Below, piece by piece: positions 26,871-37,481 of a DNA stretch of 64,000 nt. Below the pieces are notes generated by a model. That model saw only the letters and a list, made by a program, of their open reading frames with translations, was not told where the DNA came from and ran no database searches. Position 1 is the first letter of the stretch, and every line of letters starts with the position of its first letter. Both the position numbers and the translations under genes were made by a program. The DNA is from Saccharopolyspora dendranthemae (GTDB lineage Bacteria; Actinomycetota; Actinomycetes; Mycobacteriales; Pseudonocardiaceae), in NCBI RefSeq assembly GCF_007829955.1, contig NZ_VIWX01000006.1, forward strand, positions 310,001 through 374,000, given 5' to 3'.

Positions 26871-28004
26871 TCAGCCCAGCACGGTCTCGGAGACGCGCGA
26901 AACGGCGGCCTCCAACGACCCGAGCAGCTCCACGTGCCCGGGCAGCGCTTCGGGCGACCAGCCCGCTCCCGCGACGAACGCGCGAGCCCGCTGGCGGGTG
27001 ATCGGGATGTCGTCGAGGACCCGCGGAGCCGCGTAGTGCGGCTGATCCGCCCACAGGACGACGGCGGAGGGCGCGGAGCGCTTCACGGCGGCGGCCAGCC
27101 CCTCGCGCGGCAGCGCGGCCCCGAACAGCCGGTGCCCCACCCGGTTCGCGGCCAGCGCCGCGGCCAGTGCCACCAGCTCCAGCTCCTGGACCTCGCCGGG
27201 GACGGGAGCGAGCACCACCGGTCGCGGGTTCTCCGGCTTCGGGGCCCGCGCGATCACCGAGCGCAGAGCGGTCGAGGCGCAGTCGTTGAGCAGCTGCAGG
27301 ACCTCGACGCCGCTCCCGGAGCGCTGCCTGCGCTCGCCCACCGCGCGCAGCACCGGCAGCAACATCTCCTGCCAGGTGCGGACGACGCCGTCGCCGTCCA
27401 TCGACTCGATCAGCAGCTGCTGCACCGACCACGAGTCCAGCGACAGCGCGGCCCGGCCCAGACCGCGGACGCGCGGGCCGGCCCCGGAGAGCTTGAGCCC
27501 GCCGCCGCCGGTGCCGGCCCCGGCCAACGCGAGTTGTTCGTCATCGCCGTCCAGAACGCCGGACAGCAGCAGCGGCCCCTCGGGCGCCCCAGCGCCCGAC
27601 CCCTCCGGCGAGGAGCCGTCCACGGCGCGCTGCGGGGGCGGCGCGGTGACCGTGCGGGCGTAGCGGGCGGCCTCCATCGGCGAAGCGCCGCGCAGCAGCG
27701 CCCGCTGCATCTGCTCCAAGCGGGCCACGTCGTCCGGCCCGTAGCGCCGGTGCCTGCCGCTGGTGTGATCGCTGGGACCGAGCCCGTAGCGGCGGTCCCA
27801 GGTTCGCAACGTGGCCGGTGCGACGCCGAGCCTGCGAGCGACCGCGGCGACGCTGAGCCTCGGCTCGTCGTCCAGAGCGATCCCCTCCGGCCCGTGCGCT
27901 GACATCTCCGGCGTGACCTCAGTCTCACCCGCGGCCGCGTCGCCGAGCGGGTCCGAGGTGTCCACCCCGGAAATTGGTTCAGGCCGCGTCGTCACGCGGG
28001 ACAT
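26871..28004 (-). CDS. MerR-family regulator with degenerate cobalamin-binding-like domain
   Basis: 377 residues from ATG 28004 (a TTG at 28031 is the only upstream option). After a disordered head, the winged helix is LSVAAVARRLGVAPATLRTW with RRYGLGPSDHTSGRHRRYG, as in CarH/LitR regulators. A linker leads to a helical segment RTWQEMLLPVLRAVGER and a Rossmann-like part VVLAPVPGEVQELELVALAA. In light-sensing CarH proteins the motifs W...EH and ExH hold vitamin B12. Here Trp is kept but the EH and the axial His are absent (GEVQE), so B12 binding is unlikely. It is divergent from the whiB gene, 200 bases away, which suggests that it regulates it. Confidence 0.82.
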   Translation of the reverse strand: MSRVTTRPEPISGVDTSDPLGDAAAGETEVTPEMSAHGPEGIALDDEPRLSVAAVARRLGVAPATLRTWDRRYGLGPSDHTSGRHRRYGPDDVARLEQMQRALLRGASPMEAARYARTVTAPPPQRAVDGSSPEGSGAGAPEGPLLLSGVLDGDDEQLALAGAGTGGGGLKLSGAGPRVRGLGRAALSLDSWSVQQLLIESMDGDGVVRTWQEMLLPVLRAVGERRQRSGSGVEVLQLLNDCASTALRSVIARAPKPENPRPVVLAPVPGEVQELELVALAAALAANRVGHRLFGAALPREGLAAAVKRSAPSAVVLWADQPHYAAPRVLDDIPITRQRARAFVAGAGWSPEALPGHVELLGSLEAAVSRVSETVLG

Positions 28005-28203
28005 ATTCCGGTTCTCGCCCGCTGAGGGCAAGCCGGTCGGACTTCGATCACCCCATTTCCAAGGATCACACCAATGATGAACAGCTTTTGGCGCGAAAGG
28101 GGTTGAACAAGTTTTGACTCGGTTCTACGGTCGGATCATGCGAGGCTGCGGCGGTCCCGTCGCAGCAAGGGAGGGGATCCACCGGTGGGAGGTGGTTGTC
28201 GCA

Positions 28204-28509
28204 ATGGCAGACACTCGACGTCTTCCAGGACCGAACGCTGATATCTGGGATTGGCAGATACGGGGCTCGTGCAGGGGGATGGACAGCGCGTACTTCTTTC
28301 ATCCAGACGGAGAGCGAGGTCCGGCGCGAGCCAGGCGTGAGGCGAAGGCGAAGGAGGTGTGCCAGCACTGCCCTGTGCTAGCCCAGTGCAGAACGCACGC
28401 ACTGGCGGTTCAGGAGCCGTACGGCATCTGGGGAGGCCTGTCCGAGTCCGAACGCGAAGTGATCATCAAGGCGCGCAAGCGCCAGCAGCTGGCCGTCGCA
28501 GCCAGCTGA
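28204..28509 (+). CDS. whiB3: WhiB-family transcription factor (WhiB3/WhiD type)
   Basis: 101 residues from ATG 28204. The four iron-sulphur cysteines are Cys23, Cys53, Cys56 and Cys62 (GSCRG; EVCQHCPVLAQC), followed by the beta-turn YGIWGGLSE at 73-81 and a basic tail IKARKRQQ. It is a redox-responsive [4Fe-4S] partner of the principal sigma factor. Opening LPGPNADIWDWQIRGSCRGM is typical of WhiB3 and Streptomyces WhiD, and the position between the BldM-like gene and groEL matches both. It probably affects septation or redox metabolism. Confidence 0.92.
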   Translation: MADTRRLPGPNADIWDWQIRGSCRGMDSAYFFHPDGERGPARARREAKAKEVCQHCPVLAQCRTHALAVQEPYGIWGGLSESEREVIIKARKRQQLAVAAS

Positions 28510-28614
28510 CTCGAATCCCATGACCCGGTGGTGGGGGAAAGCACCGCGGGTCAGGTGGGCCGGGATCGAATGACACGAGGGGCGTCATTCGCTTCCGGCG
28601 AGGACGAGGAAAGA

Positions 28615-28652
28615 GATCGGGGCGGTACCCAGGCTTGGGTACCGCCCCGATC
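28615..28652. terminator. Bidirectional terminator between whiB3 and groEL
   Basis: A perfect 16-bp stem GATCGGGGCGGTACCC / GGGTACCGCCCCGATC with a six-base loop, between convergent genes. Confidence 0.85.
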
Positions 28653-28747
28653 TTCGTGCCGCTCGAGCGGCGAAGCCGACCTCTCCCCGACCGACGCGCT
28701 AGCGGCGCCGGGCGGGGAGAGGTTCAGCTCTTCAGTTCTTCAGCAGG

Positions 28748-30367
<1,620 letters not shown>

Positions 30368-30409
30368 GTTTGCTACAGCCCTTCAGAAGAGTGCCTGATC
30401 CTCGACATG

Positions 30410-30453
30410 CAACCGCCCCGGCGGTCCCGCGGTCGGGACCGCCGGGGCGGTTG
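30410..30453 (-). terminator. Perfect 20-bp hairpin between groES and groEL1
   Basis: CAACCGCCCCGGCGGTCCCG (30410-30429) and its exact complement (30434-30453), loop of four. There is no U tract. It may attenuate or act as an RNA processing site, giving more groES than groEL1. Confidence 0.7.
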
Positions 30454-30487
30454 TGCCCACGCTCGGTGGGCGCACGATGATCTGGCG

Positions 30488-30778
30488 TCAGTTGACGACG
30501 GCCAGCACGTCGCGGGCGGAGAGGATCAGGTACTCCTCGCCGTTGTACTTGACCTCGGTTCCGCCGTACTTCGAGTAGATGACGACGTCGCCTTCATTCA
30601 CATCCACGGGGATGCGGTTGCCCTTGTCGTCGATGCGACCCGGACCGACGGCCAAGACCTTGCCCTCCTGGGGCTTCTCCTTGGCGGTGTCCGGGATCAC
30701 GATGCCGGACGCAGTCGTCGTCTCGGCTTCGCTCGCCTGGACGACGATCTTGTCCTCTAGCGGCTTGATGCTCGCCAC
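30488..30778 (-). CDS. groES: 10-kDa co-chaperonin GroES
   Basis: 96 residues from GTG 30778, preceded by GGAGGT. SIKPLEDKIVVQASEAET, the mobile loop SGIVIPDTAKEKPQEG, and VIYSKYGGTEVKYNGEEYLI are as expected. The ring caps the GroEL cavity. First gene of the heat-shock operon. Confidence 0.97.
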   Translation of the reverse strand: MASIKPLEDKIVVQASEAETTTASGIVIPDTAKEKPQEGKVLAVGPGRIDDKGNRIPVDVNEGDVVIYSKYGGTEVKYNGEEYLILSARDVLAVVN

Positions 30779-30880
30779 GGTGTGACCTCCACCTTCTGGG
30801 GCCTTCGAAGCGTTGGCTGGGAATGACGGCTCCGTTGCTCCCCGTCGTCGCGGGTGCCGGGGCGCGGTGGCGCCGTGCTG

Positions 30881-30907
30881 CTGGCACTCTACCTAGGAGA
30901 GTGCCAA
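30881..30907 (-). promoter_or_regulatory. CIRCE element (HrcA operator)
   Basis: CTGGCACTC-N9-GAGTGCCAA matches CIRCE (TTAGCACTC-N9-GAGTGCTAA) with its nine-base spacer. It lies 103 bases upstream of groES, so the chaperonin operon is repressed by HrcA until heat shock. Confidence 0.9.
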
Positions 30908-31497
30908 CGCTCAACAACCACCCGTCCACCGGAGTGCCGGAACGCGACTCGCTGCATTCAACGGCAACGCCGAGGTCGCTCGAAGGGCGGGGTTCATTGA
31001 ACCCGAGCGGAGCTCCGCGCAACCGCCGATCGGAGTCGATTCACCCAACGGGTCGACCGCATCACTGAAAGTGGTGGCACTCGGTGTCGATCACCGCACC
31101 GCGGCCCACCTGCGACGTCGTCACCTCCGCTGTGCGCAGTGTGATCATCCCTGGTAGATCGGCATGCGGGGAATCTCACCAATGGCCCCAGGAGGTTCAC
31201 ACCAGCGGTGTTCGGTGTCCTAGGTTGCACGGCATGCCAGCCCGATCCAAGCCCGCGAACCGGCCGTGGGAACGACGTCCCCGACCCGCTCGCCCGCCTG
31301 GGCCGTCCGGTCCCCCGACCCGATCCGGCTGGCGTCCGAAGTAGCGGACGCCTCCGTCGAGACCAGGCCGCGATGGTGCGGCCGCCTGATTTTGCCGAGA
31401 ATTCACCAAATCCTTCAGGTATCTGGGTAGTTTCCGCCCTCCACGGACGACACCGTCGATCTGCGGATGCGTCCGCAGGAGACCTGGAGGGCTTGAG
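30908..31497. other. Intergenic stretch between groES and phoD
   Basis: About 590 bases. One Arg/Pro-rich frame of 36 codons starts at ATG 31234 but lacks a ribosome binding site. The rest must contain promoters for the divergent groES and phoD genes. No convincing RNA structure was seen. Confidence 0.4.
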
Positions 31498-33072
31498 ATG
31501 TCCGATTCCCACGTTCCGTTACCCGGCCGGTTCACCCGGCGCGCCGTGCTGCTGGGCGGCGCCGCTGCCCTCGGCGCGACCGCGCTGGGTGGATCAGCCG
31601 TGGCCAACGCGCTGGCGATGCCCGGCGCAGGCCTCCGCAAGCTGGCCGACCCCTTCACCCTCGGCGTCGCCTCGGGCGACCCGCTGCCGGACGGCGTGGT
31701 GCTCTGGACCCGCCTGGCCACCGACCCCTCCAACGACGACGGCCTGGGCGGCATGCCCGACAAGGTCGTCCCGGTGCAGTGGGAGGTCGCCACGGACGAG
31801 AAGTTCAGCGACGTCGTGCAGTCCGGCGAAGCGCAGGCCGCACCTGATCTGGGGCACAGCGTCCACGTCGAGCTCGAAGGGCTCCGGCCCGGCGCCGAGT
31901 ACTTCTACCGCTTCAAGGCGCAGGACGCGATCTCCCCGGTCGGCCGGACCCGCACCGCACCCGCGGCCGGCTCGCTCAGCGAGCTGACCATGTGCTTCGC
32001 CTCGTGCGCGCACTACGGCACGGGCTACTTCACCGCCTACAAGCGGATGGCCGAGGACGAACCGCACCTGATCCTGCACCTCGGCGACTACCAGTACGAG
32101 TACGCAGCGGCCGACGACGACGTCCGGAAGGTCCTCGGACCGGAAACCCGCACGCTGGCCAACTACCGGCAGCGGCACGCGCAGTACAAGACCGACCCCG
32201 ACCTGCAGCTCGCGCACGCGACGGCGCCGTGGGTCGTGGTCTGGGACGACCACGAGACCGAGAACAACTGGGCGGACGAGACCCCGGAGAAGCCCGACGA
32301 CGACTTCCTCGACCGGCGCAAGGCGGCGTTCCAGGCGTACTACGAGAACATGCCGCTGCGGTCGGGATCCAAGCCCGACGGGATCGACCTGCAGCTCTAC
32401 CGGCGGCTCTCGTGGGGCTCGCTGGTGAACTTCCACATGCTCGACACCCGGCAGTACCGCAGCAACCAGGTGTGCGGCGACGGCGTGCAGTCCGGCTGCG
32501 ACGACCGCGAGGACCCGAAGCGCTCGCTGACCGGTGCCGAGCAGGAGCAGTGGATCATCGACGGCTTCAACAACACCTCCGCGCGCTGGGACGTGCTCGG
32601 CCAGCAGGTGGTCTTCTCCAAGCTGGACCTGACTCCGGGTTCGGAGGAGGGCTACAACATGGACGCCTGGGACGGCTACGTCGCCAACCGCGACCGCATC
32701 GCCGACGCCATGGCCGACAGCAAGGTCCGCAACGGCGTCGTGCTGACCGGTGACGTCCACCGGCACTGGGCCGCGGAGATCAAGCGCACCCACGACGACC
32801 CCGACTCGCGCGCGGTCGGGACCGAGCTGGTCACCACGTCGGTCACCAGCGGTGGCGACGGCAGCGACGACACCAACGACGACGTCCTGTCGGAGAACCC
32901 GCACGTGAAGTTCTACGCCGACCGCAGGGGCTACGTGCGGACGAAGTTCACCGGCACGCAGCTGACGGCCGACTACCGGGTCCTGTCGAAGGTGTCCGAA
33001 AAGGACGCCGCCGCCTCGACCGCGAAGTCCTTCGTCATCGAGGACGGCAACCCCGCCCTCAACCCCGCCTGA
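31498..33072 (+). CDS. phoD: PhoD-family alkaline phosphatase/phosphodiesterase (Tat-exported)
   Basis: 524 residues. A Tat signal begins FTRRAVLLGGAAALGATALG, followed by a PhoD N-terminal domain (FTLGVASGDPLPDGVVLWTR) and the metallophosphatase core: CFASCAHY, LHLGDYQYEY, VVVWDDHETENNW, LTGDVHRHW. These Asp, Asn and His residues bind Ca/Fe in PhoD. The enzyme releases phosphate from esters and teichoic-type polymers outside the cell. Single gene, ended by a hairpin at 33090. Confidence 0.94.
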   Translation: MSDSHVPLPGRFTRRAVLLGGAAALGATALGGSAVANALAMPGAGLRKLADPFTLGVASGDPLPDGVVLWTRLATDPSNDDGLGGMPDKVVPVQWEVATDEKFSDVVQSGEAQAAPDLGHSVHVELEGLRPGAEYFYRFKAQDAISPVGRTRTAPAAGSLSELTMCFASCAHYGTGYFTAYKRMAEDEPHLILHLGDYQYEYAAADDDVRKVLGPETRTLANYRQRHAQYKTDPDLQLAHATAPWVVVWDDHETENNWADETPEKPDDDFLDRRKAAFQAYYENMPLRSGSKPDGIDLQLYRRLSWGSLVNFHMLDTRQYRSNQVCGDGVQSGCDDREDPKRSLTGAEQEQWIIDGFNNTSARWDVLGQQVVFSKLDLTPGSEEGYNMDAWDGYVANRDRIADAMADSKVRNGVVLTGDVHRHWAAEIKRTHDDPDSRAVGTELVTTSVTSGGDGSDDTNDDVLSENPHVKFYADRRGYVRTKFTGTQLTADYRVLSKVSEKDAAASTAKSFVIEDGNPALNPA

Positions 33073-33089
33073 GCCGGACCCCGCCGGAG

Positions 33090-33124
33090 AACCGCAGGAA
33101 TCGCAGGTGCGATTCCTGCGGTTT
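33090..33124 (+). terminator. Terminator after phoD
   Basis: AACCGCAGGAATCGCA and its exact complement, 16 bp, followed by TTTC. Confidence 0.75.
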
Positions 33125-33186
33125 CGCGCGTGCCGGAACGCGGTCGTCGTGTGCGGCCGGGTGAGGGGCAGTGGCAGACTGGCGGC

Positions 33187-33759
33187 GTGCGTGTGGTGTG
33201 GGTGTTCCTCGGCGTGCTGGCCGGATTCCTGGTGATCCCGTTGTTGTGGGCGCAAGGGCGCAGCGCCGGGCGGGTTCGGGGTGTCGAGGACGTTCCCGCG
33301 AACGACGTCGCCCTCGTGCTGGGAGCCGGGGTCCGCTGGGACGGAGCCCCGAGCCGGATCCTGCAGGGCCGGTTGGACGTCGCCCGGGACCTGTTCCGGG
33401 CGGGCAAGGTCCGGCGGATCATCGTCAGCGGGTCGCCCGAGTCCCGGGGGCACAGCGAGCCCGTGACGATGGCGAACTACCTGCTCTCGCAGGACATTCC
33501 GCAGGAGTCGCTGGTGCTGGACGAGTCCGGTGTGGACACCTACTCGTCCTGCCGGAGGGCCGCCGAGGAGCACGGCTCCCTGACCGTGGTGACCACGCGG
33601 TTCCACCTGCGCCGGTCGATCGCTCTGGCCCGGCGGCTCGGGATCGACGCCTACGGCGTCGGGCACGACGCGGCGGCGGAAGGCCTGCGGCGGGTCAACG
33701 CGCGGGCCACCCGCCGCGAGCACCTCGCGACCATCAAGGCCTTCTGGTTGCCGCGCTGA
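33187..33759 (+). CDS. YdcF/SanA-family (DUF218) membrane protein
   Basis: 190 residues from GTG 33187. One N-terminal membrane helix (VWVFLGVLAGFLVIPLLW), then the DUF218 fold: DVALVLGAGVRWDGAPS, ILQGRLDVARDLFRAGKV, IIVSGSP, and SGVDTYSSCRRAAE. E. coli SanA relatives affect outer-envelope permeability and YdcF binds adenosyl-methionine; the precise role is unknown. Ends three bases before the convergent tsaD. Confidence 0.87.
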   Translation: MRVVWVFLGVLAGFLVIPLLWAQGRSAGRVRGVEDVPANDVALVLGAGVRWDGAPSRILQGRLDVARDLFRAGKVRRIIVSGSPESRGHSEPVTMANYLLSQDIPQESLVLDESGVDTYSSCRRAAEEHGSLTVVTTRFHLRRSIALARRLGIDAYGVGHDAAAEGLRRVNARATRREHLATIKAFWLPR

Positions 33760-33762
33760 TCG

Positions 33763-34848
33763 TCACCGCACGACGATGGCGTGCACCGGCAGCCCCGGGT
33801 TCGCCGGCATGTCCAGCGGCGACGGCTTGGCACCGGCGTGCAGCACGTGGGCTCCGAGCGCGGCGATCATCGCGCCGTCGTCGGTGCACAGCCGCGGACG
33901 CGGCACGCGCAGCGTGATCCCCGCGGCGGCGCAGCGCTCGCGCGCGAGCTCCGACAACCGAGAATTCGCCGCCACACCACCGGAGATCACCAGCGTGTCG
34001 AGGTCGTGGTCCTGCGCGGCGCGCACCGCCTTGGCGGTGAGCACGTCGGCGACGGCCTCCTGGAACGAAGCGCACACGTCCGGCACCGAGATCTCCCGGC
34101 CCGCGCGCTGCTCGGTCTCGACCCAGCGGGCGACGGCGGTCTTGAGGCCGGAGAAGGAGAAGTCGTACTTGGCGTCGCGCGGGCCGGTGAGACCCCTCGG
34201 GAACGCGATGGCCTTCGGGTTGCCGAGCTTGGCCTGCGCGTCGATCGGCGGGCCGCCCGGGTAGGGCAGGTCGAGGAGGCGGGCCACCTTGTCGTAGGCC
34301 TCGCCCGCGGCGTCGTCGATGGTGCTGCCGACCTCGGTGATCTTCTCGCCGACGCCTTCCACCAGCAGCAGCTGGCTGTGCCCGCCGGAAACCAGCAGCG
34401 CCAGGCAGCGTTCCGGCAGCGCGCCGTGCTCCAGGGTGTCCACGGCGACGTGCCCGCCCAGGTGGTTGACGCCGAACAGCGGCACGTCCAGCGCGGTCGC
34501 GTAGGCCTTGGCGGAGGCGACGCCGACCATCAGCGCACCGGCCAGACCCGGCCCCGCGGTGACCGCGATGGCGTCCACATCGGACAGAGCGAGCCCTGAT
34601 TCGTCCAGCGCGCGGCGCATCGTCGGAGCCATCGCGGTCAGGTGCGCGCGGCTGGCGATCTCGGGAACGACACCGCCGAACCGAGCGTGCTCGTCCACGC
34701 TGGACGCCACGGCGTCGGCCAGCAGCTCGACACCGCCGTCAGCGGAGAGCCGGACCAGTCCGACACCCGTTTCGTCGCAGGAACTCTCGATCCCCAGGAC
34801 GATCCGGTCGCTCGGAGCCTGAGAACCGGGAGCAACAGTGCCGCTCAT
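33763..34848 (-). CDS. tsaD: tRNA N6-adenosine threonylcarbamoyltransferase TsaD
   Basis: 361 residues. ASKHA-fold motifs: VLGIESSCDETGVGLVR, the metal-binding His pair in FGVNHLGGHVAVD, and VISGGVAANSRLSELAR. It transfers threonylcarbamoyl to A37 of ANN-decoding tRNAs. Overlaps rimI by four bases (ATGA) and follows tsaB, so the tsaB-rimI-tsaD order is kept. Confidence 0.97.
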   Translation of the reverse strand: MSGTVAPGSQAPSDRIVLGIESSCDETGVGLVRLSADGGVELLADAVASSVDEHARFGGVVPEIASRAHLTAMAPTMRRALDESGLALSDVDAIAVTAGPGLAGALMVGVASAKAYATALDVPLFGVNHLGGHVAVDTLEHGALPERCLALLVSGGHSQLLLVEGVGEKITEVGSTIDDAAGEAYDKVARLLDLPYPGGPPIDAQAKLGNPKAIAFPRGLTGPRDAKYDFSFSGLKTAVARWVETEQRAGREISVPDVCASFQEAVADVLTAKAVRAAQDHDLDTLVISGGVAANSRLSELARERCAAAGITLRVPRPRLCTDDGAMIAALGAHVLHAGAKPSPLDMPANPGLPVHAIVVR

Positions 34849-35327
34849 GACGCCTCCTTCGGCGCTTCACGTCGCATGGTGTGGGCATCGGCCCCGGAAG
34901 GCTGGTAGTAGCGCGGGCGGAGTCCGACGATCTCGAAGCCGTGGTCGCGGTACATCGCGATGGCCGGTTCGTTGTCGGTGCGCACCTCCAGGAAGGTCGT
35001 CGCCCGGCGCTCGTCGGCACGGGTCAGCAGCGCGCGCAGCAGCGCCTTGCCCGCCCCGCGCCCCTGGTGGTCGGGGTCGACGCCGATGGTGTGCACCTCG
35101 GCCTCCACGTGCGGCGGGCGGCCGTTGACCGCCAGTCCCGCGTAGCCGATCAACCGCTCGCCCAGGTAGGCGCCGACGTAGTGGTGGCCCTGGTCCAGCT
35201 CGGAGGAGAACGCCGACTGCGACCACGGGTCGTCGTCGGCGAACAGCACCTGCTCCAGCTGCGCGCAGCGGCGCAGGTCGACCCGTCGCAGCTTGAGGAT
35301 CTCGACCTCGGTGCTCGGCTCGCTCAC
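34845..35327 (-). CDS. rimI: Ribosomal-protein alanine N-acetyltransferase RimI
   Basis: 160 residues from GTG 35327. GNAT fold with the acetyl-CoA loop VDPDHQGRGAGKALLRALL (Q/RxxGxG/A) and FLEVRTDNEPAIAMYRDHGF. It acetylates the N-terminus of ribosomal protein S18, and in many actinobacteria other proteins too. Overlaps both neighbours by four bases, so translation of the three genes is coupled. Confidence 0.92.
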   Translation of the reverse strand: MSEPSTEVEILKLRRVDLRRCAQLEQVLFADDDPWSQSAFSSELDQGHHYVGAYLGERLIGYAGLAVNGRPPHVEAEVHTIGVDPDHQGRGAGKALLRALLTRADERRATTFLEVRTDNEPAIAMYRDHGFEIVGLRPRYYQPSGADAHTMRREAPKEAS

Positions 35328-35962
35328 CTGGTGAGCACCGACTTCCGCTTCCCGGGCTCCTCCGCGTCCGGCCGCCGCAGGTAGAGCGGGACCAGCGGCC
35401 CGGGCTCGGCGTCGAGGTCGGCGGCGGAGACCAGGCCGGCGGGCGTGGGGAACCGCGGTTCGACCGCGTCGAGGCCGACGGCGTCGGCGAGCTCGCCCGC
35501 GGCGACCCGGTACCCGTCCACGGGCACGTCGGCGGGGCGGGCCACGTGCGGACCGTCGACGCGGGTCGCGCCGTCGTAGGCGGCCCAGTAGGCCTCCTTG
35601 CGGCGCGCGTCGGTGGCGACCAGCAGCGGTCCGCTCACCCCGGCAGCGGCGGCGATGGCGTCGAGGCCGCAGACCGGGTGCACGGCCACGTCGCAGGCCT
35701 GCCCGAGGGCGGCGGCGGTGGCCAGGCCGACTCGCAGACCGGTGAACGGACCCGGCCCGATGCCGGCGACGATCGCCTCGACGTCGGCGAAGCCTCGACC
35801 GGCTTCCTCCATGACGTCGACCAGGTGCGGCATCAGCAGTTCGCCGTGGGCGCGCGGGTTGATCGTGACGCGCTCGGCGAGAACCCGCGGGCGGTCGTCG
35901 TCGAAGGCGACCAGCCCTGCCGTGACCGCAGGCGTCGAGGTGTCCAGCGCAATGACGAGCAC
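35324..35962 (-). CDS. tsaB: tRNA threonylcarbamoyladenosine biosynthesis protein TsaB
   Basis: 212 residues from GTG 35962, chosen because LVIALDTSTPAVTAGLV is the canonical TsaB start; the frame continues 45 codons upstream only as GC-rich shadow. LMPHLVDVMEEAGRGFADVE and GPGPFTGLRVGLATA are family motifs. TsaB scaffolds TsaD and TsaE. tsaE, usually just upstream, is not in this window; the next gene upstream belongs to a conservon. Confidence 0.93.
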   Translation of the reverse strand: MLVIALDTSTPAVTAGLVAFDDDRPRVLAERVTINPRAHGELLMPHLVDVMEEAGRGFADVEAIVAGIGPGPFTGLRVGLATAAALGQACDVAVHPVCGLDAIAAAAGVSGPLLVATDARRKEAYWAAYDGATRVDGPHVARPADVPVDGYRVAAGELADAVGLDAVEPRFPTPAGLVSAADLDAEPGPLVPLYLRRPDAEEPGKRKSVLTR

Positions 35963-36107
35963 AGCTATCCAGCGTACGTCAGCGCTGGTCACGGGCGGTC
36001 GTCGGGTCCGAGGCGGACCGGCGGCCCGGGAGGTGGTCCCGGGACCGGACCCCGGATGCGCGGCGGCCCCCGGACTCATGCCGGGGGCCTGCCGCACGGG
36101 GGGCGGA

Positions 36108-36707
36108 TCAGCGCATCGCGTGCTGCTGCTTGGCGCGGGTGACGGCCATGACGTGCTCCATCAAGGTCGTCAGCAACTGCTTGTTGGAGTCCCGCTGCCG
36201 CGCGTCGCACAGCATGATCGGCACGTTCTCGTCGATGTCCAGCGCGCGCCGGACCTCTTCGGGATCGTAGATCTGGGTTCCGTTGAAGCAGTTCACGCCG
36301 ATGATGAACGGCAGCCCGCGACCCTCGAAGTAGTCGATCGCCGCGAAGCAGGTGTCCAGCCGCCGGGTGTCGGCCAGCACGATCGCCCCGAGCGCCCCGT
36401 TGGCCAGTTCGTTCCACATGAACCAGAAGCGCTCCTGGCCCGGCGTTCCGAACAGGTAGAGGATCAGGTCGGAGCTGATCGTGATGCGGCCGAAGTCGAA
36501 GGCCACCGTGGTGGTGGTCTTGCGCTCAACACCGGTCAGGTCGTCGACCCCGGTGCTGGCCTCGGTCAGCGTCTCCTCGGTCCGCAGCGGCACGATCTCG
36601 CTGACCGACCCCACCAGGGTCGTCTTGCCGACACCGAAACCACCCGCGATGAGGATCTTCGCCGCGACCGCGTTGAGGCTGGCTTGTTCAGAGTTTGCGG
36701 ATTCCAT
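36108..36707 (-). CDS. Conservon GTP/ATP-binding protein (CvnD type)
   Basis: 199 residues. P-loop ILIAGGFGVGKTT with Lys28, then a Ras/MglA-like core: TTTTVAFDFGRI, LFGTPGQERFWFMWNELANG (DxxG replaced by GTPGQ), and GVNCFNG in the place of NKxD. It is the last gene of a conservon. In Streptomyces these form a membrane complex resembling eukaryotic G-protein signalling. Overlaps the DUF742 gene by 20 bases. Confidence 0.92.
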   Translation of the reverse strand: MESANSEQASLNAVAAKILIAGGFGVGKTTLVGSVSEIVPLRTEETLTEASTGVDDLTGVERKTTTTVAFDFGRITISSDLILYLFGTPGQERFWFMWNELANGALGAIVLADTRRLDTCFAAIDYFEGRGLPFIIGVNCFNGTQIYDPEEVRRALDIDENVPIMLCDARQRDSNKQLLTTLMEHVMAVTRAKQQHAMR

Positions 36708-37068
36708 CCAGCACCTTCTGCATCATGTCGAGACTCGGCCCGGCCGTCGGCGACGAATCCGGTCCGAAGACCACGTAGTCCCGCTCGATCAAGTCACTGA
36801 TCAGAATCTTCACCACGCCCAGCGGAAGATCGGCCCGCGCAGCGACCTCGGCGACCGAGACCGGATATCCGCACGCCGACAGAACGCGCTGGTAGTTGGG
36901 TGAAAGCGCACGCGCGTTCGGCGGCAACGGCTGGCGCGCCACGACGAGCGTGATGAGGTCGAGCTCGTAGCTCGTGGCCCGCGTACGCCCCTTGGTCAGG
37001 GCGTACGGCCGCACCACCGGTCCCGCGTCCTCGTCGAACCATCCTCGCCCGCCGGACATCGCGCTCAC
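36688..37068 (-). CDS. DUF742 protein (CvnC type)
   Basis: 126 residues. WFDEDAGPVVRPYALTKGRT is the standard DUF742 head; the rest is a winged-helix-like domain with CGYPVSVAEVAARADLPLGV. Third gene of the conservon, overlapping both neighbours. It is thought to link the sensor to the GTPase. Confidence 0.93.
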   Translation of the reverse strand: MSAMSGGRGWFDEDAGPVVRPYALTKGRTRATSYELDLITLVVARQPLPPNARALSPNYQRVLSACGYPVSVAEVAARADLPLGVVKILISDLIERDYVVFGPDSSPTAGPSLDMMQKVLDGIRKL

Positions 37069-37481
37069 ACATCAACGGGGGAACCGGCGGCACGGGGGGC
37101 CGAGCTCAGGTAGTTGCCGACGCGGGTGACCATGCGGTTCGCCTCGAAGGCGATCATCCCGAGATCGGCGTCCGCCGCGGCGATCAGCGCGAGGCAGGCG
37201 CCTTCGCTGGCCGCGGTGACCATCAAGAAGCAGTTCGCCATCTCCACGACGGTCTGGTAGACCTCGCCGCCGTCGAACTGCAGCGCCGCGCCCTTCGACA
37301 GGCTCTGGAAGCCGGAGGCCACCGCAGCCAGGTGCTCCGCGTCGGCCTGGCCCAGCTGCGGGGTCTTGCCCAGCAGCAGACCGTCGGAGGACAGCAACGC
37401 GGCCTTGTCCGCGCCGGCCAGCCGCTGCACGAGATCGTTGAGCAGCCAGTCAACTTCCTTGCTATAAGCCTTCAGCGTCAT
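37065..37481 (-). CDS. Roadblock/LC7 protein (CvnB type)
   Basis: 138 residues. WLLNDLVQRLAGADKAALLS, HLAAVASGFQSLSKGAALQF and a Gly-rich turn ALIAAADADLGMIAFE define the roadblock/LC7 fold. Such proteins bind small GTPases of the MglA type. Overlaps the sensor kinase by four bases (ATGA). Confidence 0.94.
   Translation of the reverse strand: MTLKAYSKEVDWLLNDLVQRLAGADKAALLSSDGLLLGKTPQLGQADAEHLAAVASGFQSLSKGAALQFDGGEVYQTVVEMANCFLMVTAASEGACLALIAAADADLGMIAFEANRMVTRVGNYLSSAPRAAGSPVDV

Noticed and set aside
31234..31344. 36-codon Arg/Pro-rich frame
   Set aside because: No ribosome binding site and no known family; the composition is what GC-rich DNA gives by chance.
31594..33723. 709-codon minus-strand frame
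   Set aside because: Opposite phoD and the DUF218 gene; no motifs.
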